Origin: Homarus americanus | Taxonomy: Eukaryota > Arthropoda > Malacostraca > Decapoda > Nephropidae | DNA: 64,000 bases | Direction: 5' to 3' | Assembly (NCBI RefSeq): GCF_018991925.1 | Contig: NW_024724368.1 | Location: 3,066,742-3,130,741, forward strand | Part shown: one piece after another, positions 13,301-27,000 of the stretch | Position numbering within the stretch: position 1 is the first letter of the stretch | Layout of the letters: each line of letters starts with the position of its first letter | Translations under genes and position numbers: made by a program | Notes under the pieces: generated by a model | Database searches by the model: none | Told to the model about the DNA's origin: nothing | Seen by the model: the letters and a program-made list of their open reading frames with translations, nothing else

Positions 13301-16300
13301 AGGACTGCCACTGATGCACACACTGAGGAAGATAAATCATTTACAGTATAAGTAAATTGGCTATAATGTTGACTACAAGTTGTACAAACTATCTGGAGAA
13401 CTTTACAAAAACTACAAATAGCAGAAAAAGAATGGTATTGTACAGGCTTAAAGATGTACAGTACGTATCAAAATATGAAGCTAAATATGAATGAATAATG
13501 AGAACTCTTGGAAAGGGAAGCTGGAAAAAGGAATCTAAATGGGATGTCTGTACAAAGTCAAGTTCACCCAAGTATCAGGTGGCCTGGCTACTCTCTCAGT
13601 CCAGTTGGTTTACCTGGCCATCATGTCTGACGCAAGGTCACGATGTCTTGCCATGGGAGCATTAGATGAGGTGCGGCGAAGAGAAGATCTGACTGATCTT
13701 TGTCTGGTCAGTGGTGAGCCTCCAGCAGAGGAGAATGATGACCGACCAACTTGCATCCTAGATAGACCATATCCAGGTGACTGCCCGTATCCAGATGACT
13801 GTCCGTACCCGGATGACTGCCCATAACCAGATGACTGCCCGTAACCAGAGGACTGCCCGTAACCAGATGACTGCCCGTAACCAGATGACTGCCCATACCC
13901 CGATGACTGCCCATGCCCCGATGACTGCCCGTATCCAGATGATTGTCCGTAACCAGAAGACTGCCCGTATCCAGATGACTGCCCATGTCCAGAGGAAGAC
14001 CCATAACCTGAGCTGCACCCCATCACTGCAATGTCACAAAATTTATGGTTGTTTCAGTGATCAAATATATAATACTACATTACTTATAACAACATTACAA
14101 TACTGTATTAATATTATATGAATACAAGAAATATTACTGTATATTCCATAAGGCTGATGTATTATCAAGATCAACTTAACTTTACAATCATTTGTCTTAC
14201 CTGATTCTTCTTCAGTAGGGGGAGCTTAAGAAAATTAAATACAAAATCAGTAATTGAAATATAAATATTCCCAGTGAAAAAAATGTCATCGAACTAGTTA
14301 CGGTACTTCATTTTCTACAATCAGTTCTAAACCCACATGCAAAGAGAACTAAAAATACGTCCAATTAACCTGTTATGGGTAATTATATTAACTAAAATAT
14401 ACCCTGACACCATGTCATGTGTTTACCCAGTACTTGCCAACAGTGCATAACAGAGACGTGACTGACTGCCCAAGCAGCTAATGAGCAGATCAGTGGCGAA
14501 GATGATAGAAGTAAAAAAAATGTCACGAAGTCTAAGAGGATGCACCTGGGGTGTACCAACGGTAAGGAGGCGTATCATATGTCCCAAAGGGATGAGAAAC
14601 TGCACTATTTGAGACTGAATGTAAGAAGGACCTAGGTGTGTATGTTGACAATGAGCTGAAGTTCTCGGGCCATTGCGAGAAGAAGGTAAATCAGGCAAAT
14701 AAATTATTGGGTCTTATAAGAAATGTCGTTCAGATACCTAAACGGTCCGTCCCTCGGAACGATTTTCAAGAGTGAAGTGCTTCCCCATCTGGAGTACTGT
14801 CACCCCGTCTGGTCCCCGAGATATGCTAGGAACTGTCGGTTGGTTGAAAATGTTCGAAAGAGGGCCACCAGACTGGTGCCTGCACTTCGGCACCTCAGCT
14901 ACCCTGAGAGATTGGAGCGCCTGAACTTGCCCAGCTTATACTACAGACGGGCAAGGGGTGACCTAATTAAGGTGTATAAGCATCTCAAGGGGCACTACTC
15001 AGTCGAGTGTCCTTACTTGGAGCTGGCGGACACTCGCCCCACAAGGGGTCACAGCTCAAGATTGAAGAAGCCGCAAGTCCAGAAAACTGTGAGGGCAAAC
15101 TTTTTCGGAGTGAGAGTTGTGAACTCTTGGAACAATTTACCAGAAAGTGTTGTGACGGCACCGAGTGTGAGCTCTTTCAAGACAAGACTTGACCAACACT
15201 GGAGCGGGTTCAGGTACATTCAGGAGCTGGTGCATGCCTACTACTTGCCAACAATGCATAACAAGAGACGTGACCGATAGCCCAAGCGGCTAACGAGCCT
15301 ATCATTTGGTGAAGAGGATAAAAGAAAAGGAAAAGTAACAGAGACGTGACCGATCACCCAAGCGGCTAACAAGCCAATCAGTGGTGAAGAGGATAAAAGA
15401 AAGTAAAGTAAAAGTAAAAAGTAAATGTTGACAATGTGGTTTGAAAATAGCCATTACTCATGAATCTTATTAAAATAAGAGTTTATACTGTACTGTACCT
15501 AATTTAGTTTAGTGAGGGATTGTTTACTTATGTTCAGAACACATGATGATGTTTTCATAGAAAATTAGAATTTTATGCCTTTCTTTAAGAAAGTATGAGC
15601 CAAGGTATTGTATTGCAGACAAAAGCTGCTTACGTTTTTCTCCTATTACAAATAGGTAAGAATCTCAATTGTATCAAGTTATCTCTATTAAATAATGATA
15701 ATACAGTCAACCCTCGCTTTACGAGTTCCCACATTACGCGTTTCCACGTTTATGCGGTACCCTGGCGAAACCGGAATGCTCACTTTCCGCGGTGCATGTA
15801 CCCCTTTACGCGGAGAGCGGCGCGAGCAGGGTGCGCACAAGGTCGCCCAGTCATCAAAACATTACCGAGTTCTTCACCCGTCACCCACCACAGCCGGCCC
15901 AAGTCAGTGATAGTGATAATGATAGTGAGGATATGGACTTATATGGACTTTGAGTGGTTTGACAAAGAGGCCCTGCAAGCCTCTGTGGTGGATAGTGATA
16001 CAATTGATACAAGTGATACAGGTGAGGGCCAATAATCTGCCCTTTGCCTCGGAACCAACCCCCCCATCCCCGTATGCCCAGCCATCTTTTCTACTAATGT
16101 AAGTGTTAAAAAACCTAATATTATTGATATTTCTCTTAATTATTAATTGTGTGTGCATATCATCATAAAATTAAGAAGTTATTTTTACTACAACGTAGGT
16201 ATTGTGTCTGAAAAAGTGGAGTTTGGGAGTCGACCCGGTCTCTATTTCAATTAATCCCATATGTTATGTTGTTTACTTTAAGCGTTTCTCACTTTACGCG

Positions 16301-19300
16301 GGCCGCCGTGGGTTGAATTAACCGCGTAAAGTGAGGGTTCACTGTATTTGGTAATGGTAGGTCAACGAGTAACAACCCACATACAAAATCACCAACACAA
16401 AAATAAGGATCACTTCAAGAAAACAAGATGAAACACAATGTTGTAATGAGCGTTTACCCGATTTTAGCATATTAGAGAAGTGCTTGCCAGCCGAGCGTCC
16501 TAGTGACATGCTGCCTGCCCTCGGCCCCACGGACGACACCGAGGAAATGGAGGTGCGGCGTGACGACGTCATGGGTGGGGGGCTCGTGTGTCTGCCTGTG
16601 GACACTTTGAACATTCATAGCTCTATTAACTGCCAGTAATATAATACTTTATTTCTCATACTATACGACTAAGTCTGCATTTTAACACTATACAGCCACA
16701 CTATATTTATCATAACTGCTATGCCTGTGCTTTATTATATTGTGACTTGTGAGAGTAAACATCCTAAAACTGCATAAAATAGGTGAGAAAATGGTCAAGA
16801 CAGTCTAAGCCGGAGGAAGATCTACCTGAGGGCAAAGGAGGGCTTGTGTGTCGTCCTAGAGATCTTGTAGGACTGAGGTGACGACTGTTGAGTGGAGGAC
16901 TCTGTTCCCGCGTCCCCAGAGGGTAGGGTGCGGGGGTAGGGGTCGGGCCAGAGCTGGGAGGAGGGATGGACGATATAACATCGCTTTTCTTCGGTGCTCG
17001 CCATCCATTCTGCCCAGGCTTCGGGGGTATATACTGAAACACACAACATAACATTAATCTGGAGTAAAACACGCAAAAAAAAAAATACCTAGGTTTGTGT
17101 TAACTAGAACTATAAGAAGAGAGAATATGATTTTAGTTCTTCAGGAGACAGTAGTCGTGTTTCCGTTCCATCTGTGGGCTAGACTGGCGTGTGTTGGTGA
17201 GCTTAGATTTTAAAGACAGTTGCTCCAAACACATGAGGGGCAGAGCCGGTCTTAGGTCTTTGAGGAACCAGTTAGGGGTACTAAGGAAGTTTAGGGCTTA
17301 TTCTCATGCAGTGTAATATTTAGCAGAAGTTTTTTTATTTACAGGCATAGGGTGACATGTTTACTGTCACTTAGGAACTAAATGATGCCAAACTTTAATA
17401 ATAATAATAATAGTAACAATAATAATAATTATAACAACAATAATAATAATATATAATAATAATATTATATAATAATAAAATAATAGTAATAATGTCATAA
17501 TAATAATATTAATAGGACTTATGGGAGCCGCCCACCTGGCCCTGGGATCAAACAAAGGCAGTATGGTGCACCGGGCCGCTAACCACTTTGCTGCAGAAAC
17601 TGTAATTAACCAGCATTAGTTTTAATAACCTTGAATCACTTGTCATTTGGTCCTTGTTGGGGTTTCAAGTTTTCTGCACCATCAGAAGGCTGGGGATGTA
17701 GGCAGCTGTCTGGTTCGCCTTCACCCCAACCAGTGCCGGATTTAGACCTGTGGAGGCCCATGGGCAGCCTCTTTGTGGAGGCTCCCCTCATTATAACTAC
17801 CCAAGATAGTAGGGTGGCGAGTGAAGTGAGCCTAAACAGATACTACACGACCCAACCCCCTCCGACCGAGTGTCAACACACACAGCGCCCTGATGGCATT
17901 GGTAATGGAAGTGATAATGAAAAAAATATTTTATTTGTTTTTGCTTTTTAATCTCAATTTCGTTATTCCATGTAGTTCATTTTTAATCAATATATGTTTG
18001 TGGAATTCTAAATATATTATTAGCAACACAAACAATAGCATTCATTAAAAATATACGGTTCATAGGAAAACCAGGTATTCATGAATTTCAAGGAGTAGCT
18101 AGCCTAATTTCTATCACGCTTCTTGCTGAACATAGTTTAACGTGATGGAATAGATAAACATGAATTTTAAAGAATGAAAATAAAAATAATCCAAATGAAT
18201 AAACAAACAAATAAAATATTGTAATATGTGGAGGCCCCTGGGCAGATGCCCACTTTGCCCACTCCTAAATCCGACCCTGACCCCAACCAACCCCCACTAT
18301 GATAGGCCCTACTGAGTGGTTATTTGCCTCAGGTATAAAAGCGGCCATCTAAAAATCAACCACACCCTATATTATCGAGCTATGTTGCATAATGTCCAAC
18401 CACACTGACTAACTATTGACCTGGAACACGATCAATTGATCATTTAACTTCAAGGTCCCTAATTACTGCTGGAGAGACATAGGCAAACAAAAGATGACCC
18501 GACCTAGTTAGCTGGCAGGGAGATAATCCCTTCACGTTCACCACTGACCCACATAACGCTCACAACAAATAAAAAGCATTAAAATGCTTGAGAAGAAGGT
18601 GGTGTGTGGCTACACACGAGATGTCACAACGGAAGGAGCGGGGAGGTCGGCGCATTACTTGGCGTGATACACGCAAAACCTTCCCCACCAAATAGAACAA
18701 AATGTAGAGTAACTGGTTTACAAAAACTGATCCACCACTTTCTGTATTGTCCACGTTTGTCACTGGTTGTTGCAGCACACGATGTACTAGACATGTAGTG
18801 TGGGAAACACTGCTTATCATACAAGAGGGGGGGGGGTCGATGGCTGCGATATATAACCACCTCACCTCGAGGATCAAGGTCGCAATATAATAACATTGTG
18901 ACATAAACACGTGACACCCAGGGTCATCTCTTTGTTAGTGGGTCAATGTCGACACTATGGTCGCGTCCCAAGCTGGCATCTCTCCCAGCGGCGGCTCTCG
19001 TCTGCCCCTCGAGACACTCACTAATGAACACCTCTTTCATCACTGAAACTTTGTGTATTAGTGAAAATTATCAACATAAGTTTAAAATATCAGTAAGTAA
19101 TCTGGAAGGCAGACTTAATGCAGCACCAGAGACAACCATTTACAACAGCAACAAAGACGTCAGTATTTTTCCTTTATTTATCCCCTAAGGTTAAGTATCG
19201 GCTTCTATAGAGTGTTTCTGCCATGTTCTTTATCCTGATATTCTACAAGTTTCTCTCTCTAATTTATTCCAGTCTCCCTTCCTCCCATGATACCAAACCA

Positions 19301-19551
19301 TCAGACGACTTCAACCTCGACTCTCTATTATTCACACATAATCAAGAAGAACTTAAAAGAAAACAAGCATAAGAAACTACCACATTTCTCTATATTTTTC
19401 TCCAAAGGAAATAAAAAGTAAATAATAAACAAACTAAACCAAAATGAAGGAAACAAAATACGGAAATTTCAGTTTCGGCATGAGAGACGCACCCAAGACA
19501 CAAGAGTCAATAACAGGTTCAGAAATTTACAGCGGGTTATTACAGCAAGGA

Positions 19552-19592
<41 letters not shown>

Positions 19593-20427
19593 AGGCCTGG
19601 TATGCATATCTGATGGTGGTGTGGCCGCCCATCACCTGGACCTTGTACTCGGCTTCAAGGTCATGGTCAAAACCCTCCCTACCCACCCTTCCTTCCTGCC
19701 TGCCTGCCCTAACCCACCTCCTTCCTAACTTAACCTTCCCACACTGTTAGAGGAGAGAAGAAAGGTAAGAAGCATTGTCATCCACACACAAACCTGACCC
19801 CTGACTACCACCTGCAATATTTGTTTCATATTGGCGTAAGTTTGTATCAGAATCTCACCATACTTTACAACCGCGTGTATCTATGAAGACCTCAACATTT
19901 GCTTTTACCGAGTAGTTCTAGCTAGTCTCAACACTATGATAGTCTAAACAGACCCTGACTCGTGTAAACAAAATTTTAATACCTAATAATAACAAAGACG
20001 ACGCGGAAGCTATGACAAACTCCTATATATTTCATACAAACGAGGAAGATCTTTTAATTTATATCCGGATAAAGTTATGCTGATGTTGTTTATGTTATAA
20101 TATTTTTTTTAGATATATTATTTACTATGGGCCGACTAATATAATAATACAATATTAAGTATCACCATTAACGAAATATTTGTCGATTTATATTGTATTA
20201 CTGTCGTCAAAACACACGGATGACCCAACCCTTTTTGACAAGTCGGGTAAGGGGGGGGGAGATGGGGAGGGGGACGTAGGGGAAGGGAGGGAGGGAGGGG
20301 AACGACCTTCACCAGCCACAGACGATAATAATCGATGCACCTAACACATAAATATTGACGACTGTAGAGATTCATCATAACAGGTTCAATGACAATGTTA
20401 AAGGTCAATAGTCTTACATCTGTCATG

Positions 20428-20468
<41 letters not shown>

Positions 20469-22229
20469 TGTGTGTGTGTAGTGTGTGTGTGTGCGTGTGT
20501 GTGTGCAGTGTGTGAGGTGTGCGTGTGTGGCGTGTGTGTGTGTGCGTGCGCGTGTGTGTGTGTGTGCGTGCGTGTGTGGGTGTAGTGTGTGTGTGTAGTG
20601 TGTGTAGTGTGTGGTGTGGTGTGTGTGTGTGTGGGTGTAGTGTGTGTGTGTGTGTGGTGTGTGTGTGTGGTGTGTGGTGTGTGTGTGTAGTGTGTGTGTG
20701 TGTGCATGTGTGTGTGTAGTGTGCGTGTGTGTGTGTAGTGTGTGTGTGTGTGTAGTGTGTGTGTGTGTAGTGTGCGTGTGTAGTGTGCGTGCGTGCGTGT
20801 GTGTGTGTGTGTTACCATGGTCGTTTTATGGGGTACAGTACTCGTTACAAAAATATAAAAAACACTGGCCAGTTCATGTTGTCACCAGCACAAGTGAAGA
20901 CGACCGGAGGCAGATAAAAACACTGATGATGAGGACGATGTGTGAAAGTGGTCGTGTAGTGATGTAAGAGGAAGCTACCCCGCGCTAAAACCTTTATTTC
21001 CTTCCTGCTATAACTTTCTCTCTACTTAAAACTCTTTATTGGTATTTCAGTGTTAATCGTAAGAGTTAATTCACATTACAGATTTGTTGAAATATATAAT
21101 CCACCTTCCCTCTCTAACTATGATAACTGTGGCGCAGATAACAAGAGCCTCATGTAACCATGTGTTTGTCAGGGTTATCATGACAACTTCTACAGAACGG
21201 GTGTGTCATCCTTGCGAGTAGTAGTAACGAGGTCCAGCAGCGTCAGCACAGAATGGATGGGAGGGCGGGAGTACCAATACAAGATATCTGGACCAGCTGC
21301 GGGCAGATGTGTTTAGAAACTCTCAAGTCAAGTTTTTGCTACATCAGACCAATGTAGGCATCGTCGCCCGCCCGTGTAAGCGCTGCGTGGGGTAAACCTG
21401 ACAATCTGACTCTTTCTGTGTGCTGGCTCATACTGCAGTGTAGAATGTACAGGACTCCAGTACCAGTGAAGATTGTGCAGGCTCCAGTACCAGTAAAGGT
21501 TGTACAAGCCCCAGTACCCCCAGTAAGGATATAAAAAACAGCATTTAACATTATTTTTTTTTAGTTCACGTCTGTTCAGGTCGTCGTGGTCGCTTATACA
21601 AAGAATACAGCAGAACACGATCTTGCTGCCGCTTTGTTGATTTAGACGTCTGACAGGTAAACAGATACCCTTTAAGACTGACTACACAATTATCCCGTGA
21701 AATACAGAAAAATAAGACACTTGCGGTTAACAGTTGACATACATACAGCTGAAGCACAAGAGCCAGCATATATAATGGTCTCCCTAAAGAATCATATAAT
21801 GCAATCTTTGAACACGTAAGTTTGACCAGGTGCTGACAGTGTTCTACGGTGTGGTGCTGACACTCTACTCCCAACATTCCTAGGTTTGCCCAACACCTTA
21901 CTGCGGTCACAAATATATACATGATGTCATAAGCACGTAAATGACCCCAACATTGTGAAAATATGACAGACTGTTGTGAAACTGTCAGTGATAAAGAAAC
22001 TGACACATCCTGACAGTCCTCTGACACCTTTTCAGGGGTTTGTCAAGTTTATCTGACATTTGAACATATGGAGAGATATGACAGATGTAGTGATGATAAA
22101 ATAAACATCATGAACTACGACCTACTGGAGAGCATTTTACGATGATGGAGATTATTCTGAGAACCACCAGGCATCAAGGTGGGTTGGGGCACTCTCTCTC
22201 ACTCCTTCACTCTCACATTCTCGTTGTTT

Positions 22230-22276
<47 letters not shown>

Positions 22277-23659
22277 ACGCTTGCGGCCTCTCTCCCATAC
22301 ACATCATCTCTATATACCTCTCTTTACCACACTGACCTCTAACGAAAGCGAAGGTGGAGCGAGAGGTTGGGTAACTAGTAGCCAACGCGCACCTCTCTCT
22401 CTCACCCTGGTCTGACGTCTACCCCCCTCCCTACTCCCCTCACTTGTCTGGACGGGGATACTTGGAATACCTGACCTGGCAACATAGGGTGAGTGAGGCA
22501 CGATGGGGTGAATCATAAGCAGGAGGTCGTGTGGGGTGGTGGTGTAACTCAGCTTTCATCATTGTATATTTAAGGCTTATGCTCTGACAGGAAATCCTTT
22601 ATAAGATGTACGTATATATGCCTTATTTTTTATCTTTATTTTATTCAAATCACCCATATAAATAAATATATATACATACGCACCCACACAAAATATTCAT
22701 AAGTAATGGAAAATATGGATAAAAAACTGCTTATTAAATATTCATTAAAAACAAACAACTGTGTCCTACTTGTTATATCAAACCTATTAACCTCATCTAG
22801 ACTGGTGACAGGCAAAAAATACAGTCAGTCCCTTATAACTGTGGCTCCCGTGCGGCTGACAGTAACTGACTTGCCTATGTGACATTTATTTTCAGATCTT
22901 TCTCACTTCAAACATTAATTAAGGAAATGACTTCACTATACTAGCACATATTCTATATTTCCTAACATCTATCTAAACTAAGGCGCGTCATCTTACGTTT
23001 CTCAACTTCGAATTCTAGGATAAATTTTTGCAGCCATGTTGACGCCGATAATATTTCTGTACATATTCGCCCTAAAATTAATGTCCCTTTTCGCTAAATA
23101 TGTTACTGTCATCGGCAAATATTTATATCAATGATCGAATACACTGTCATGTCATTTATGGTACTGTAGAGGCAAGCGTCAATGGTTCCAGCACACAACC
23201 TTGCAGAACTACTGTACACTTTGTTTGCCATCATAAAGTCGATGCTCCATGAAAGTCTTAACTCCACGATACGATATTTCGCTATATTCTGGACTCATTA
23301 AATCCAATTACGACCCTAAATCACGATGCCTCCGTTAGGTTCACAAATAAATCACATTCAACTATCTTATTCTTGATAGTACTAAAAACAGCCTACACCA
23401 CATCCTGTAGAAAGGGAATTGAGTTGTACTGTATATCACGCGTACAAGTAGAGGATATGAGGAACTGTTATGTGTGGGTGTATTTGCTGTTTCACCTCCT
23501 TCCTCTCACTTTCTACATTGTCTTGCACCTTTCTCTTAACTGCCTTTGTGTGTTTTTTTTTATTTCACCGATAACAACGAAGAGGGTTTATTATTATTAT
23601 TACGATAACCGTTACTATTATCATTATCATCATTACTTATTAATTTATTATCATTACTG

Positions 23660-23690
<31 letters not shown>

Positions 23691-24042
23691 CATTCAGCTG
23701 AACCATCAACACAAGAGCCTACTCTACCTTGGGTGGGGCAGACGGCGGGCGTCCCAAGTAGCCAAGCCTCCGAGGGCTGGCTAGCTTGACCTAACCACTT
23801 TTTTCGCTACCAGCCAACAGAGGTGAATGGGGCCTGGTGACGGGGCCTTACTGATTCTTTCTCAGCCCTTGATGTATGATAAGGTTGGTAGGCTTGGTCA
23901 TACTAACATTTTTTTCAGCCTTTGGTGTATGGTAAGGTTGGTAGGCTTGGTCATATCCCGCCAAAATATACAACATACGATACGAGACTCGGAAACTCAA
24001 TGCAAAAAAAAAATATAAAGCATTGTTGGTTATTTCTCAAGG

Positions 24043-24093
<51 letters not shown>

Positions 24094-27000
24094 TAAAAAT
24101 TCCTCGTAATTTACAAAACTTAAGTCGAATGCTGATGAATGTTTCCAAGTTTTACGTAAAATAAATTAATGTTTCTTAGGATTCAGACATTCTAGAGTAT
24201 AGACGGACATTTTTCAAGAGTTAGACATTGTAGTTGACACTTTCTCGATATTTTGACATGTTAGTTAAATATTTCTCAAGATTTTTTTTTAATTAAGGTG
24301 ATAGGTGTCATGGCATTGGGGAGGTAATAGGCGTCATGGCGCGGAGAGGGGATACGCATGCGTCATGGAAGTGATAGGCGTCGGGGCGTCTGGAGGTAAT
24401 AGGCGTCGTGGCGTCTGGAGGTAATAGGCGTCGTGGCGTCTGTTCTCTACCCCGTGTCCTTGCGTGTCACTGAGAAACACGACGCCCACACGATTATAAA
24501 CATTGATTTCTTAAGACACAGTGAGAAAGACAATACGATTACCGCACACAAACCATTACGTGTTCCGCCATCTGTCATGCACGCGGAGTTAAATAGTACT
24601 CCGGACACTGTTTACCTGTACGTTCATACCTCGTACCCCTTGGCGTGTGTGCATGACCTTAGTCTATATCTATGTGACCTATGAGTGACCTTCGTGTTAC
24701 CTGACCTGGGTACATCATCTCTGTATGCCTATGTGTTGCTTGACCTTGGCTCTACGATCTTCTGTGAGTCTTGTGTGTTCATGTTGTGTATCTGAGGTGT
24801 AACTGAGGTGCTGTTTATGTGTGTTGAATACTAGTCCTCTGAATGAAGTTTGTTTACCTGTACCTAGCGTGTGGAGTACCTAGTGAGTGCTAATCATACT
24901 CACCTGTACTTTATTCACTGAAGTCACCACAATTAGAAGGTAGAGGAAGCCAGAGGTCTGTGTAGGAACCCACCATCTACTAATCTTCCATTGCTTCAGC
25001 TGGTAGATTGTTTCAAAGGTCTACCAACATCAACTTAAAGAGGAACTTCCTTATTTTCGTTCTATACCTGACCTCGAACGTAGACTACCTGGTACGTTAA
25101 CTGGGTCTGTAATTATACCTGTGTGTGTGTGTGTGTGTGTAATGAGTACCTGATATGTACCCTAATTTATTTCTACTTTTTAGTAAGTACTTTATAATTC
25201 CTTGCCTAAGACGACCTTGGTATTCTTGTAACCATCTCTACCATACGCTGTAATATATCAAGAGAGTAATGGCGCTGTGTGACCGTGGCGAGCCTTAATG
25301 TGTGGCGCATGATGGGTGGTGCCATAGTGCCAACACCCCCCGCCCTCCATGCACTATCCTTCGCACCTTCACCCCCTCCCTCTCCTCCATCGCTGTAAAG
25401 GTTTACCTGGAATTATGGATTATCTGACAACGCCTAGACGGGAAGTGTCATGCTACCTTAATGTAAATTACACTGACACACAACAACTTCCATTATCATC
25501 TTATTTTAACTTCCACTGACTGACGATATAAAAATAAATATTACAATAAGTCTACAAAGATAATGATGTATATATTATTCTCATACGTTAATGAGATTGC
25601 TTTAAAAAAAATAATGCAACAAACTCACTCCCATGCGCCATCTAACAGCGTATTTTAAGTAATGGTCAGAGCCACGTGTATTATCGGAGCTTGATGTTCC
25701 TTCCCTAGAGCGTATATGGTGTAATCAGTGCACCAGTGAGCGGAGGTGATCACATGAGGCACGCGTACCCAAAACAAAACCTGTAATTCAAAACACGAGG
25801 GGCGCCAACCCCTCCCCCGTCCCCCACCTGAGACAATCACGAACCATGACCTTGAAAAAACAAATGAGAGTCGTCTGGAGGGATTATGGCCCCCCCTGTG
25901 CTGTCATTATAACGGATTAAGCGAGCGAGGAATGGTCCAAGCTGGGGTACATTATACTGTATACTTATTTATAGTTGTAAAATATAAGTTAATATAACAC
26001 ACAGTACTGGTGGAAATTAATTAACTTACAGACCCAAAGGTTAACACAAAGCTTCTTGCTGATTATCGAAAATTATCAAATTATCGTATTCCTGAAATAA
26101 TAATAAATTGAAATTAAGAGAGACATAAATATGAGACCTACAAAACATCCTTGTTATATGCAGGGCAGTTTTTGTGTACACTGAACAAACTTGGGTGACT
26201 GAATTCTATGACTGTGCAGGCGGCCGGAGGAGGAGGTTCGGACAAGATGGATGGACGTGTGTAAATTTGCATGTCGGGTTACAAAAAGTAGCTGGTGTGT
26301 GTGATGACCACCAAGGGCGACTACAAGTGTTAACTGCGGAGGATAAGAATGACTAGGTTCCCCCCCCCCCATTATTACACTGACAGGAAATGGTGAATTT
26401 TAGCGTTTCGTGACATCATTACGCTGTCGTCTTGATTATATTACATTACCCTCAATATTACGTCAAGATCTTTACCAGATTTTGTGTTGAATATATTGAT
26501 AATTTGATCTTTATTGACATTATTTCCAGTTTCCTAAAAGATAACGATTAAGGTATAAATAAAGTAATTGTAAGAAAAATAACAGCGGGTGGGTGAGGTG
26601 GCGGGGAAAATATTGACAACTCGGACGCTACACTATGCATACCTTGGAATTAATTTTATTCTAAATCCATATAGAACTCTGCAGTATTGTTGAAATATAA
26701 GACAAAAGTAGGAAGGTAATAAGTACTTTTTAGCATGTTAGTTTAATCAGTATATACTGAACTTGACTTGACGGACACCCCTGTATGCAAGGGTTACTAT
26801 ACCAGACATGCGAGGATTACCCACTACTACTACCACCACTAAAACTACCATTATCACCACTACCATCAGCACCTCCACTATCAACACCAACCTCCCTTTC
26901 TTAACCCTGACTATCGTAATATATAGATCGATAGATAATTATAAACATAAGATTATATAACTTCCAAAATAAACAACTTGGCGACTGTTACACCATCATA

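Larger units (their letters stand above)
14225..16457. other. Intron 6
   Basis: The 2233-bp intron between exons 6 and 7 contains a LINE insertion on the opposite strand (14426-15425) and a Tigger-like element (15704-16344). Only some 400 bp are unaccounted for. Confidence 0.8.

Noticed and set aside
20423..20818. His-Thr or Val-Cys polypeptides from long open frames
   Set aside because: They are dinucleotide repeat translations, as are similar frames at every (CA)n tract.
24433..24684. 83-codon plus-strand open frame in intron 4
   Set aside because: It begins inside a minisatellite and shows no similarity to any family I know.
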